DNA of 58,419 nt from Okeania sp. SIO2B3 (GTDB lineage: Bacteria; Cyanobacteriota; Cyanobacteriia; Cyanobacteriales; Microcoleaceae): positions 1 through 58,419 of the forward strand of contig NZ_JAAHGH010000006.1 of NCBI RefSeq assembly GCF_010672525.1. Direction: 5' to 3'. The position numbers were made by a program, and so were the translations under genes. Positions within the stretch are counted from its first letter, which is position 1. Every line of letters begins with the position of its first letter. Below, in pieces: positions 47,272 to 57,110 of the stretch. A model generated the notes under the pieces. That model saw only the letters and a list, made by a program, of their open reading frames with translations, was not told the DNA's origin and searched no databases.

Positions 47272-47446
47272 ATAAAGATTAAGTTGGGCAAATTCCAAGA
47301 AGTTGAATATGAATATATATAGCAGTAGAAGAAAAGGGCGCAGACATATCAAAAGCTTAAAATTCAGACAACGCAAGATTTTTCGCTCCTTCGTTCCCTT
47401 GATCGTTCCTTCTTCTTTCTGCTATACCAATCACTACTTGCTCAAC
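47272..47446. repeat. Dispersed repeat copy (reverse)
   Basis: GGGCGCAGACATATCAAAAGC and the following AACGCAAGATTTTTCGCTCC (about 47335-47392) are the reverse complement of blocks at 5845-5905 and 6315-6375, joined to a CCTTCTTC pyrimidine tract. No gene. Confidence 0.75.
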
Positions 47447-47809
47447 CTACGAATTAATCCATTCAGTGGCTCCCACTAATTGATGACTGTCGAATACTTT
47501 TACAGGGCAAGGAATAATAAATCTAAACACTTTTGTTGCTCCGACAACCCATTTATTATCGGAAACAACTGCAATTTTTTCCCAAGCAGTTGGGTGTTGA
47601 AAACCTACTTTTGCATCATCCCATAAAGCTTTAGCTTCAAACCCTGAAAAATCACTGCCGAAATTATAAAGCAAGCGAATTTTGGGTTTTTCTTTTAACT
47701 TAGCCTCTATAGCGGGAATCAAAACAGATTCGTAGTCGTCTCCAGTGACTCGACCATGAGCAGTAAAGGCAAGAACGTTATCCTGTTGATTGGAACTGAT
47801 TTCAATCAT
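47447..47809 (-). CDS. SpoIIAA-like (STAS-fold) protein
   Basis: 120 residues. 'NVLAFTAHGRVTGDDYESVLIPAIEAKLKEKPKIRLLYNFGSDFSGF' and 'HPTAWEKIAVVSDNKWVVGATKVFRFIIPCPVKVFDSHQLVGATEWI' match the SpoIIAA-like/STAS-SEC14 group of small soluble proteins. Members are not shown to be anti-sigma antagonists; role unknown. I choose ATG 47809 because TAGGAGGG lies six bases upstream; an ATG at 47830 adds seven residues that overlap this ribosome site. Confidence 0.87.
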   Translation of the reverse strand: MIEISSNQQDNVLAFTAHGRVTGDDYESVLIPAIEAKLKEKPKIRLLYNFGSDFSGFEAKALWDDAKVGFQHPTAWEKIAVVSDNKWVVGATKVFRFIIPCPVKVFDSHQLVGATEWINS

Positions 47810-48023
47810 AATGGCCCTCCTAGATTTCAATCTATATCAGAGCAGTTTGTAGAGTTTTTTTCTTCTTTTATTATAGCAATAGAAATTGAAAATGATCTTC
47901 ACGCACAGCGGAATGTGGGATAGAACTCTGTTCTGCTTACGCGACCAAAAAACTTTCTCCTTTTTCTCCTCTTCCTTCTTCTTCTTTCTTCCCTCCTGAC
48001 TCCTGACTCCTTCTTTATCTTTT

Positions 48024-49652
48024 TTAACTTTTTCTACTGCTATTAAGAGTAAAATAAAAAGTTGTCCCTTGTTCCACTTGAGAAGTACACCAAATTAAAC
48101 CTTGGTGACAATTAATAATTCTTTTCACAATTGACAAACCAATACCAGTTCCTTCAAATTCATCATCTGAATGGAATCGTTTAAAAGGAGTAAATAATTG
48201 TGTGAATATTTCCATGTTAAAGCCAGCTCCATTATCTTTAATAAAATAAATTACATCTAATTTTTGTACACATAAGCTTTTGTCTTTGTAATATAAAGAA
48301 CATTGATTAATGATTGAATCGAATTTTGTTTTTTCTGCCGATAAAACTCCAAATTCAATCTGAGTAACATCTTTTTTAGATGAATATTTCCAAGCATTAC
48401 CAATTAAATGTTCTAAAGCCATTGTTAAAAATATTTGATCTGCTGGAGCTGTAACATTAGGCTGAATTACTAATTCAACTTTTCTTTGTGGTTCTTTTAT
48501 TTGAAGTTTCATTAGTATTTCTTGAACTATATTACTCAAATGCACTAATTCAATAGTTATTGGACTTTTTTTAATTTTGGACAACACGAGTAAATCTGTA
48601 ATAATCTGCTGGGTTCGAGCAGTTGATTGAAACATCAATTCAAAATAATATTGAGTATTTTTAGTGCTAGAATTATCATCTGCATATTCTTCTTTGAGAA
48701 AATAAATTAATGACTCAATAGTTTCTAATTGGTCGCGGAAATCATGAGCTATACTATAACTAAAAGTTTCTAATTCTTTATTAGTTTCTTCAAGGGTTAA
48801 TTCTAAGTTTTTCCTTTCTGTAATATCTCTGACTGTAATAGCAAAACCATCCCCTAATTTAACGGCTATGAAATGATACCATTTTCCTTCTTCTTGGTCA
48901 CTATAATAAATATCCTGCTCCAAAGACTTTCCAGTTTCTACCACATTAACTAAATCAGTAAATAAATCATAATTAATTGTATTTAAAAACTTTTTAAACA
49001 CTAATTTACCAATTAAATCTTGTGGTTCTTGATTAAAAGCTCTAGCAATAACTGGATTAACAACTAAACAAGAAAAATCAATAATATTTCCTGTTCTCCG
49101 GTCCCTCAATGCTTCCATCGCTGCAATACCGTCAAGAGAAGAATTTAAAATACCAGAAATTAATGCTCTAGATTGATATAAAATAGCCTCTGTTTCTTGG
49201 CGTTGTTTAATTTCTTGTTTAAGATTTTCCTGTTCTATTTCTAATAGTTTTCTCTGTTTTTGAATGATTAACTGACTTTTAACTCTTGCTAAAACTTCTT
49301 CTTCTTGAAAAGGCTTAGTAATATAGTCTATTCCTCCTACTTCAAATGCTTTTACTTTATCAAAAACTTCATTTAAAGCGCTAATAAAAATCACGGGAAT
49401 ATCCTTGGTTTTAGGATGATTTTTTAAGCTTTCACAAACTTCATAGCCATTCATATCGGGCATTTTTATATCTAGTAAAATTAAATCGGGAGTGTCCGTT
49501 TCGATAGAAATTAATGCGCTCTCTCCATCAATGGCTTTTTTTACCTTATAATTATTATCTTTTAAAAGAGTAGCTAAAATTTTCAAATTAGAAAGTTGAT
49601 CGTCAACGATTAAAATAGTTCCTTCTGAATTTTTTTCTGATATATTATTCAT
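48024..49652 (-). CDS. Response regulator-PAS-histidine kinase
   Basis: 542 residues, cytoplasmic. Receiver domain at the N-terminus (about 13-130; 'TILIVDDQ', phospho-Asp in LLDIKMPDMNG, Lys in DYITKPF), a coiled-coil linker, a PAS domain (about 160-280, 'RALISGILNSSLDGIAAMEALRD'), and a histidine kinase core: phospho-acceptor H303 in SYSIAHDFRDQLE, N-box 'ALEHLIGNAWKYSSK', G1 FIKDNGAGFN, G2 GTGIGLSIVKRI. The HDFRDQL sequence is an unusual version of the common HDLRAPL. It starts 11 bases after the stop of the next kinase, so the two are co-transcribed. REC-first architecture suggests it relays a signal from that kinase. Confidence 0.9.
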   Translation of the reverse strand: MNNISEKNSEGTILIVDDQLSNLKILATLLKDNNYKVKKAIDGESALISIETDTPDLILLDIKMPDMNGYEVCESLKNHPKTKDIPVIFISALNEVFDKVKAFEVGGIDYITKPFQEEEVLARVKSQLIIQKQRKLLEIEQENLKQEIKQRQETEAILYQSRALISGILNSSLDGIAAMEALRDRRTGNIIDFSCLVVNPVIARAFNQEPQDLIGKLVFKKFLNTINYDLFTDLVNVVETGKSLEQDIYYSDQEEGKWYHFIAVKLGDGFAITVRDITERKNLELTLEETNKELETFSYSIAHDFRDQLETIESLIYFLKEEYADDNSSTKNTQYYFELMFQSTARTQQIITDLLVLSKIKKSPITIELVHLSNIVQEILMKLQIKEPQRKVELVIQPNVTAPADQIFLTMALEHLIGNAWKYSSKKDVTQIEFGVLSAEKTKFDSIINQCSLYYKDKSLCVQKLDVIYFIKDNGAGFNMEIFTQLFTPFKRFHSDDEFEGTGIGLSIVKRIINCHQGLIWCTSQVEQGTTFYFTLNSSRKS

Positions 49653-49663
49653 ATTTTTATGTT

Positions 49664-52444
49664 TTATCCTGATTTAAGAGATTTAATTAATTGTCTAATG
49701 GTCTTAAATTGAAAATCATCCACCAGATTACTTAACTTTTCCGCTAATAAGGATTGTTCAACCGGAATTTGTTCTATTAATTCTAAGCTCAGATCGTCAT
49801 CTAAAGCTTTCGCTGCATCATACAGTTCTTCTAACCATTCACTAGGCATTACCTGCAAATCTTCTACTTGTAAATTTGGCAATTCACTGGGAGTTTGAGT
49901 GGCTGTTTCTTCTGCATAAATATATTCCACTCCTAAATGTTTTTTCATTGTCTCAAAAATTATTGATTCTCGAAATGGTTTTCTGACAAAATCATCACAT
50001 CCTGCTGATAGAATAATTGACTTTTCTTCTTCTAACACACTTGCTGTTAAAGCGATAATTGCCGTGGCATTTCCTTTAGTTGTGCCTTTGATTATTTGAG
50101 TTGATTCGTAACCATCCATCACTGGCATTCTCATATCCATCCAAATTAAATGAGGTTGCCATTCGGACCAAATTTCTATTGCTTGTTTTCCATTTTCTGC
50201 TTCTTGTAATTCAAATCCTAATGGTTGTAATAATTTAATCAATAATAAACGATTGGTGGGACGGTCATCCACTATTAATATTTTATAACGAGGTTGATGG
50301 GGTTTTAAAGCTATGACATGACGCGGGTTTTGTTCAATTTCTACATCTGTTTTATTGGCAACATTTACTTGAATTTGAAATCTAAAAGTTGTACCTTTAC
50401 CTACTTTACTTTTGACGGTAATATCTCCTCCCATTAACTGCACAAATTTACGACTAATGGGTAATCCTAATCCTGTTCCTTCTTGACTATTTTTACCTGT
50501 TTCAGTTTGGGAAAATGCTTCAAATAATTTGGGCATTTCTGCTTCAGCTACTCCTGCTCCTGTATCTCTGACTTCAAAAATAATGTTGGCATTAGTAGCT
50601 TTTTTTTCTCCATTTTTTGGCAAAATTTTACTGGCAACTGTGACACTTACCCCTCCTTCAGATGTAAATTTAATCCCATTATTGATTAAATTGATTAATA
50701 CTTGTCGCAGTTTAGTTTCATCAGTATAAATATATTGAGGTACATCATCTTGATGGTCGAAAATTAATGTTAAGCCTTTATTTTCGGCGGTAATATGCAA
50801 TAAGTCTTCTAGTTCGTTTAAAAAAGAATAAAAGTCAAAAGTTTTAGCATTGAGGGTCATTTTTCCGGCTTCAATTTTAGATAAGTCTAGAATATTATTA
50901 ATCAAGGTTAATAAATAGTTGCCACTCTTATTAATAATCGTTGTATTTTCCTTGTCTTCTTTAGAGAGAATTGGAGAACGCATCATAATTTGCGAAAAGC
51001 CTAAAATGGCGTTTAATGGAGTGCGTAATTCGTGACTCATATTAGCTATAAATGAGCTTTTTGCTTTGTTTGCTACTTCCGCTTTTTCTTTAGCAATTGA
51101 TAATTCTTTTGTTCTTTCTGCTACTTTTTGTTCTAAAATTACATTTTGTTCTCGAATTAATTTAGTGTTTAATTCAGCATTACTGATAGCTTCAGTTTGA
51201 GCCTTTTCTTTTTGTTTTTTGATTAATTTAATTTTATCTCCTAATGCAAAACTAAAGAAACAAATAGATACAATTAAGCTAATTTCAAGACTTTTTGCAG
51301 CTAATACATTATTTTCATTGGCATGTATTACAGTCAAAGCAATAAAAATAATAATAATGAGAGGAATAGATAAACCTAAAAAGAAATAACGAGCTGGAGT
51401 ATAACCTTGTTTCAATCTAATAATAGTATTAATTAAGACAAAAGCAGGGGCTATTATACATAAAATAGAATTAATAATAATAATATAAGTTTGTAAAAAA
51501 AGATAACTCATAATTACCACAACAATGATAATAATCATCAAAAATAAATTAATCTTATGTAGAAATCTATTACTATTTTTAATTGCTAAAAAACTATGCG
51601 AAAATTTAATGATCGATAAAAGACTAAGAAAAACCAATAATATATGTATTTCAAATTCATTTGTTAAATTAGGAAATAAAAATTGTTGATAGAAACCATG
51701 TTTTGTTACTCGTGTAGCACAAAAACAAAAATTGAAGATACTATAATAAAAATAATCGGGATCTTTTAAAGAAATAAACAAAAATAAACTATAGATGAAA
51801 ATAATTAAACTTATTCCTGTTGTCCAACCAAAGAATATAAGACTATCTTGATCGCTAATCAGAAAATTATCTAAAGAAGAAATTATTAAAGGAAATATAA
51901 TTATTGAATTAGAAGTTAAACGTAAATAAACCGTTTGTTCTTGTTGATAGTTTAACGGTAAATTAAAGATAAAATAACGATAATTATATTCTCTAGTATT
52001 AAAAGGTAAATATCTACCTGTTTTTTTGATAATAAATTCTTTTTTTCGATCTTGAGGAATATATAGCTCGATTTTTCCCATTCTGACATCTGCTAATATT
52101 AATTTCCATTTTTCTATTGAACTAGAATTATTTTTAACTCGAAAACGCACCCAAATAGCTGATTTTTTTAATCCTAAGTTTGGGATAGATTGTGTATTAG
52201 GGATAAACTTTTTTTCTATTTCTGGTGATGTAATATCATCAATTGTTAATTTTCTAGTTCGATCTTCAAATATTTCTAAATTTAATCCTAAATGATATTC
52301 TGTATTTTCATCTGTTAAAATAACAGGATTATTTATATTCTCTAAGCTATGATTATTTTGAGCATAAATCTTAGATGCAGAAATCAATAAACAGAAACTA
52401 AAAATTATTAATATCGAGAGTCGTTTCAGATAAGTCTTATTCAT
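49664..52444 (-). CDS. Hybrid histidine kinase with 7TMR-DISM sensor
   Basis: 926 residues. Signal peptide (ILIIFSFCLLISASKIYAQ), an extracytoplasmic 7TMR-DISMED2 beta-domain (about 30-190, with 'LGLKKSAIWVRFRVKNNSS' and 'RYFIFNLPL'), seven TM segments (about 200-400), a coiled coil, HisKA with H471 in ANMSHELRTPLNA, HATPase ('QVLINLINNGIKFTSEGG', 'FEVRDTGAGVAE', 'GTGLGLPISRKFV'), and a C-terminal receiver with D770 in IWMDMRMPVMDG. The final 80 residues form a helical tail conserved in the neighbouring kinases. DISMED2 domains are thought to bind carbohydrates or other small ligands; the ligand here is unknown. Confidence 0.93.
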   Translation of the reverse strand: MNKTYLKRLSILIIFSFCLLISASKIYAQNNHSLENINNPVILTDENTEYHLGLNLEIFEDRTRKLTIDDITSPEIEKKFIPNTQSIPNLGLKKSAIWVRFRVKNNSSSIEKWKLILADVRMGKIELYIPQDRKKEFIIKKTGRYLPFNTREYNYRYFIFNLPLNYQQEQTVYLRLTSNSIIIFPLIISSLDNFLISDQDSLIFFGWTTGISLIIFIYSLFLFISLKDPDYFYYSIFNFCFCATRVTKHGFYQQFLFPNLTNEFEIHILLVFLSLLSIIKFSHSFLAIKNSNRFLHKINLFLMIIIIVVVIMSYLFLQTYIIIINSILCIIAPAFVLINTIIRLKQGYTPARYFFLGLSIPLIIIIFIALTVIHANENNVLAAKSLEISLIVSICFFSFALGDKIKLIKKQKEKAQTEAISNAELNTKLIREQNVILEQKVAERTKELSIAKEKAEVANKAKSSFIANMSHELRTPLNAILGFSQIMMRSPILSKEDKENTTIINKSGNYLLTLINNILDLSKIEAGKMTLNAKTFDFYSFLNELEDLLHITAENKGLTLIFDHQDDVPQYIYTDETKLRQVLINLINNGIKFTSEGGVSVTVASKILPKNGEKKATNANIIFEVRDTGAGVAEAEMPKLFEAFSQTETGKNSQEGTGLGLPISRKFVQLMGGDITVKSKVGKGTTFRFQIQVNVANKTDVEIEQNPRHVIALKPHQPRYKILIVDDRPTNRLLLIKLLQPLGFELQEAENGKQAIEIWSEWQPHLIWMDMRMPVMDGYESTQIIKGTTKGNATAIIALTASVLEEEKSIILSAGCDDFVRKPFRESIIFETMKKHLGVEYIYAEETATQTPSELPNLQVEDLQVMPSEWLEELYDAAKALDDDLSLELIEQIPVEQSLLAEKLSNLVDDFQFKTIRQLIKSLKSG

Positions 52445-52499
52445 AAATAATCAATAAATTTATTCTCATTAATTCTATATTTTCTTGTCATATCATGTC

Positions 52500-52638
52500 C
52501 GGTAGCATCGGTATTGTATAGTGAAGTAAGGAAGAAGGAAGAAGGAAGAGGGAAGAAGGCTTAAAAGCTTGAAAAAACGTAAATTTCCTGTAGATATTCA
52601 CCCTTGATTTTACACAAACGATACCAGCGGACATAATA
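52500..52638. repeat. Repeat-bearing spacer between kinase genes
   Basis: Reverse copy of the CATGATAT/CCGGTAGCATCGG block seen at 200-230, followed by a GAAGGAAGAAGG tract (52526-52556). No gene. The block separates two same-strand kinase genes, so they may not share one transcript. Confidence 0.75.
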
Positions 52639-55600
52639 TCAAAAAGTAAATGATTCAATTAACTGCCTAATAGTCTTAAATTGAAAATCATTGACTAAAT
52701 TACTTAACTTTTCCGCTAATAAAGATTGTTCAACCGGAATTTGTGCAATTAATTCTAAGCTCAGATCGTCATCTAAAGCTTTCGCTGCATCATACAGTTC
52801 TTCTAACCATTCACTAGGCATTACCTGCAAATCTTCTACTGTTAAACTTGGTAATTCACTGGTAGTTTTGTCTGGATTTTCTTGTGCATAAATATATTCC
52901 ACTCCTAAATGCTTTTTCATCGTCTCAAAAATCATTGCTTCTCGGAAAGGTTTTCTGACAAAATCATCACATCCTGCTGATAGAATAATTGACTTTTCTT
53001 CTTCTAACACACTTGCTGTTAAGGCGATAATTGCCGTGGCATTTCCTTTAGTTGTACCTTTGATTATTTGAGTTGCTTCGTAACCATCCATCACTGGCAT
53101 TCTCATATCCATCCAAATTAAATTAGGTTGCCATTCATTCCAGATTTCTATTGCTTTTTTCCCATTTTCTGATTCTTGTAATTCAAATCCTAATGGTTGT
53201 AATAATTTAATCAATAATAAACGATTGGTGGGGCGGTCATCCACTATTAATATTTTATAACGGGGTTGATTGGGTTTTAAAGCAATGACATGACGCGGAT
53301 TTTCTTGAGTTTCTATATCTGTTTGATTGGCAACATTTACTGGAATTTCAAATCTAAAAGTTGTACCTTTACCTACTTTACTTTTGACAGTAATATCTCC
53401 TCCCATTAACTGTACAAATTTACGACTAATGGGTAATCCTAATCCTGTTCCTTCTTGACTATTTTTGCCTGTTTCTGTTTGAGTAAATGCTTCAAATAAT
53501 TTAGGAGTTTCATCTTCAGCTATTCCTGCTCCTGTATCTCTAACTTCAAAAATAATTGTGGCTTTTCCATAATTTTCCCCCCTTTCCAAGGAGAGATTTT
53601 TTCCAGAACTTTCCCCCCTTTCCAAGGAGAGATTTTTTCCAGAACTTTTTCCCCTTTCTAAGGAGAGATTTTTTCCAGAACTTTTTCCCCTTTCTAAGGA
53701 GAGATTTTTTCCAGAACTTTCCCCTCTTTCCAAGGAGGGATTTTTTCCAGAATTTTCCCCCCTTTCCAAGGGAGGATTAAGGGGAGATTCTTTTTGACTC
53801 ACAACTGTTACACTTACTCCTCCTTGTTTGGTAAATTTAATCCCATTATTGATTAAGTTAATTAATACTTGACGGAGCTTAGTTTCATCAGTATAGATAT
53901 ATTGAGGTACATCATCCTGGCGGTCAAAAATTAATGTTAATCCTTTATTTTCGGCAGTAATATGTAATAAGTCTTCTAGTTCATTTAAGAAGGAATAAAA
54001 ATCAAAGGTTTTCCCATGGAGAGTCATTTTCCCCGCTTCAATTTTAGATAAGTCTAAAATATTATTAATCAAGGTCAATAAATAGTTGCCACTTTTATTA
54101 ATAATAGTTGTATTTTCCTTCTGTTCTTGAGATAAGGTTGGAGAACGCATCATAATTTGCGAAAAGCCTAAAATAGCATTTAATGGAGTGCGTAATTCGT
54201 GACTCATATTAGCGATAAAACTGCTTTTTGCTTGGTTTGCAACTTCCGCTTTTTCTTTGGCAATAACTAACTGTTGATTTGAATCTTGTAATTCAGCAGT
54301 ACGTTTTTTGACTTCAGTTTCCAGTTCGCGATTACGTTTTTCCGTTTCATATATACGCCACCACACCCCACCTAGTACAACTCCCAAAGATAAAATCGCC
54401 ATTGCTGCTCTAAACCAAAAAGTTTCCCACCAAGGTGGTGTAATTGTAATCTTGATAGAAACACCCTGTTCGTTCCACAGTCCATCATTATTCGAGGCGA
54501 TCGCCCGAAATACATAATTGCCAGGATCTAAATTGGTATAGGTGGCAGAATTATCTTTACTACTTACTTCATTCCAGTCTCGATCAAATCCCTCTAATTT
54601 GTACTTGTAGCGATTTTTTTCTGGTGATTGGAAATTCAATGCTGCAAATTTAAAGGAGAAGATTCGGTCTTTATAGGAGAGGGTTAAGTGTTTGGTTTTG
54701 AGGATAGATTCCTTGAGAACTGAATTTTCATCAATAGGAACAAGTTTATTTTCCAGTTTAAAGTCTGTGATAAATACAGTCGGAATGTTGGGATTATCCT
54801 GAATTTGTTCTGGATAGAAAGCAGTGATACCATTTACTCCACCGAACCAAAGTTTACCATCCTTAGTTTTATGTTGAGCAGTGCTATAAAGAAAAGCATT
54901 ACTTTGTAGTCCATCCCTCACATCATAATTGTGAACACTTCCTGTCTCAGGGTTAAATCTCGTCAGTCCCTTACTACTATGACTCAACCACAAACCTCTT
55001 CCCTTTTCATCGTTAGAGGTATTTTCTTCTAAGATGCCATAAATTGAATCTCTTGGTAATCCATGGTGATCGGCAGTATATTGGATGAATTTATCTTGGC
55101 GATCGTCATATTTTCCTAATCCTGAACTACTACCGACCCAAAGTTGACCTTGTTGATCCTCATATATGTCTTGGATAGTAGCAGCAGTGCTGAGATTATA
55201 TCCAATTATATTTTTATCGTTCGCACGGTGATAATAGCGACTAAAGGTTTTTGTTTTAGGGTCAAATTTATCTAGTCCGATTAAAGTACCGATCCAAAGT
55301 ATTCCCTCCCTGTCTTCATTAAGAACACGAATTTGATTGTTGAGCAGACTCTTCGGGTTGTCCGGGTCGTGGGTATAGTGAGTAAACTTCTCTGTCTCAG
55401 GATCGAATTGGTTTAAACCTCCTCCCCAGGTGCCGATCCAGATTTTCCCCGTTTGACTTTCACACTCAACGTCATGGATGAGGTTATTGCTGAGACTGTT
55501 GGGGTTGCTTGGATCGTGAACGTAATGAGTAAATTGGTTTGTCTTGAGATTTAGCTTGTTCAACCCTCCCCCGATAGTACCGATCCAAAGATTTCCCTTC

Positions 55601-57093
55601 TGGTCTTCACAAATAGATTTAACCGTCGGGTTATTTAAGCTATTGGGATTATTGGGGTCGTATTCATAATGGGTAAATTGTCCTGAATTTCGGTCAAATC
55701 TTGTTAACCCACCACTACCTCCAATCCAGACAATACCTGATCGGTCTTCATAAATAGCATTGGTACCATTATGTTTCAAACTATTATCATCACCAGGGAT
55801 AGCACGATAATGAATAAATGGTTTGGCTAAAAGATCCAGTATACTCACACCCCTTTCTGTCGGAATCCACAATTTGCCGATTTCGTCTTTGTAGAGCGGA
55901 AGAGTATTATCATGACTGAGACTATAGGGATCGCCAGAGTTATGTTCATAATGGGTAAAGGTTTTGGTTTGGGGATCGAATCGGAAAAGTCCATTACCCC
56001 AAGTCGCAAACCACACAAAACCAGCATCATCCTCAACTGCTGATACTGTAAAAACTGTGTTGTTATCTGACTTATTGATATTGTCGGGATAGTATTGATA
56101 TCGAGTAAATTTCTGGGTTTCCCGGTCTAAGATGTTAAGACCGTTTTGAGTACCCACCCATAAATTCCCGCGACTGTCTTCATAAATTCCTCGTACAACA
56201 TTGTCGCTGAGACTATAGGTATTATCCGGATCGTGCTGATAATGGGTAAATTTTTCTGTTTCATAGTCAAACCTTTCCAGACCACCATAAGTTGCTATCC
56301 AAAGCACACCTTTGCTGTCTTCATAGATTTTAAACACATCGTTATTAATTAAGCTGTGGGGATTTGTGGAATCATGTTGGTAGCGAGTAAATTTGTTTGT
56401 ATTTCGATTCAGTTTGTTAAGTCCACCACCCAAAGTACCAATCCATAAATTTCCCTGACTGTCTTCATGGATAGCTCGAAGTGCATCGCTACTCAGACTG
56501 TGGGGATTATCTGGATCGTGATAATAGTGGGTAAAACTCTCTGTGGAAGGTACATACTGATTAAGTCCAGCATTCCAAGTTGTAATCCAGAGTGTACCAC
56601 TACGGTCTATCAATAGGTCTCTGGTGCGATCGCTACTCAAACTACTAGGGTTATTAGGATCGTGCTGAAAAATTTTCATTCCATTGCCATCATAGCGAAT
56701 GAGTCCACCATTCATCGCAAACCACATAAACCCATCATTATCTTGAACAACATTCCAGACTCTATCTTCTGGAAGTCCATCTTCACTGGTGATATGTTTA
56801 AATTTGGTAAATTTTCCTGGGTCTCTTGCTCGGAGTATCTGTGGTGTTGGTTTCTTTGCCAAGGTAGCTAAATTTTCCACTGTTTTCTGTTTAGTCTGAA
56901 AGGAGCGGTCTTCTCCCAAGGCAACAGGCAACAGGCAACAGGCAATAGGCAATAGGCAATATATAGGAAAAAAGTATTTTTGTAAATATGAGATGCACCC
57001 TATCCGAATGGGATGTTTCCCAAACAGTTGAGTCCTGCTATTGTTTATATTTGGCTGATAATATTTATTATTTTTGAGACGATTTTTATACAT
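52639..57093 (-). CDS. Hybrid histidine kinase with Reg_prop beta-propeller sensor
   Basis: 1484 residues. From about 95 to 770 runs a series of Reg_prop units (each like NPHSLSSDALRAIHEDSQGN-LWIGT), forming a double beta-propeller in the periplasm. A Y_Y_Y domain (about 790-880, 'LSYKDRIFSFKFAALNFQSPEKNRYKYKLEGFD'), one TM (about 892-912), a coiled coil, HisKA (H965 in ANMSHELRTP), HATPase, and receiver (D1329) with the same helical tail as its neighbours. This is the hybrid two-component plan known in Bacteroidetes for polysaccharide sensing. Inside the HATPase domain (1103-1174) a 12-residue repeat (LERGKSSGKNLS) is inserted. The N-terminal 60 residues are partly dispersed repeat (see findings), so the start is uncertain. 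Confidence 0.9.
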   Translation of the reverse strand: MYKNRLKNNKYYQPNINNSRTQLFGKHPIRIGCISYLQKYFFPIYCLLPIACCLLPVALGEDRSFQTKQKTVENLATLAKKPTPQILRARDPGKFTKFKHITSEDGLPEDRVWNVVQDNDGFMWFAMNGGLIRYDGNGMKIFQHDPNNPSSLSSDRTRDLLIDRSGTLWITTWNAGLNQYVPSTESFTHYYHDPDNPHSLSSDALRAIHEDSQGNLWIGTLGGGLNKLNRNTNKFTRYQHDSTNPHSLINNDVFKIYEDSKGVLWIATYGGLERFDYETEKFTHYQHDPDNTYSLSDNVVRGIYEDSRGNLWVGTQNGLNILDRETQKFTRYQYYPDNINKSDNNTVFTVSAVEDDAGFVWFATWGNGLFRFDPQTKTFTHYEHNSGDPYSLSHDNTLPLYKDEIGKLWIPTERGVSILDLLAKPFIHYRAIPGDDNSLKHNGTNAIYEDRSGIVWIGGSGGLTRFDRNSGQFTHYEYDPNNPNSLNNPTVKSICEDQKGNLWIGTIGGGLNKLNLKTNQFTHYVHDPSNPNSLSNNLIHDVECESQTGKIWIGTWGGGLNQFDPETEKFTHYTHDPDNPKSLLNNQIRVLNEDREGILWIGTLIGLDKFDPKTKTFSRYYHRANDKNIIGYNLSTAATIQDIYEDQQGQLWVGSSSGLGKYDDRQDKFIQYTADHHGLPRDSIYGILEENTSNDEKGRGLWLSHSSKGLTRFNPETGSVHNYDVRDGLQSNAFLYSTAQHKTKDGKLWFGGVNGITAFYPEQIQDNPNIPTVFITDFKLENKLVPIDENSVLKESILKTKHLTLSYKDRIFSFKFAALNFQSPEKNRYKYKLEGFDRDWNEVSSKDNSATYTNLDPGNYVFRAIASNNDGLWNEQGVSIKITITPPWWETFWFRAAMAILSLGVVLGGVWWRIYETEKRNRELETEVKKRTAELQDSNQQLVIAKEKAEVANQAKSSFIANMSHELRTPLNAILGFSQIMMRSPTLSQEQKENTTIINKSGNYLLTLINNILDLSKIEAGKMTLHGKTFDFYSFLNELEDLLHITAENKGLTLIFDRQDDVPQYIYTDETKLRQVLINLINNGIKFTKQGGVSVTVVSQKESPLNPPLERGENSGKNPSLERGESSGKNLSLERGKSSGKNLSLERGKSSGKNLSLERGESSGKNLSLERGENYGKATIIFEVRDTGAGIAEDETPKLFEAFTQTETGKNSQEGTGLGLPISRKFVQLMGGDITVKSKVGKGTTFRFEIPVNVANQTDIETQENPRHVIALKPNQPRYKILIVDDRPTNRLLLIKLLQPLGFELQESENGKKAIEIWNEWQPNLIWMDMRMPVMDGYEATQIIKGTTKGNATAIIALTASVLEEEKSIILSAGCDDFVRKPFREAMIFETMKKHLGVEYIYAQENPDKTTSELPSLTVEDLQVMPSEWLEELYDAAKALDDDLSLELIAQIPVEQSLLAEKLSNLVNDFQFKTIRQLIESFTF
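53572..53787 (-). repeat. 36-bp tandem repeat inside the kinase ATPase domain
   Basis: Six units of CCTTTCCAAGGAGAG-ATTTTTTCCAGAA-CTTTTCCC type, period 36 bp, in frame, giving LERG(E/K)(S/N)SGKN(L/P)S repeats. The flanking pieces (AATCCTCCCTTGG, 'LNPPLERGEN') belong to a dispersed palindromic repeat common in cyanobacterial genomes, so the array probably expanded after insertion of that element. The paralogous kinase at 49664 has only 'SKILPKNGEKKATNAN' here. Confidence 0.92.
56880..57000 (-). repeat. Dispersed repeat overlapping the kinase 5' end
   Basis: Reverse complement of the block at 8938-9070: GCAACAGGCAACAGGCAATAGG followed by ATATAGGAAAAAAGTATTTTTG and GAGATGCACC. Read as codons it gives 'YFFPIYCLLPIACCLLPVA', the only hydrophobic segment before the propeller. 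Confidence 0.85.
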
Positions 57094-57110
57094 GGTTTTT
57101 CATAATATTT

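Noticed and set aside
53556-53780. Plus-strand open frame with repeated FPRRDFFQNF
   Set aside because: It is the antisense of the 36-bp repeat in the kinase gene; any repeat of length divisible by three stays open on both strands.
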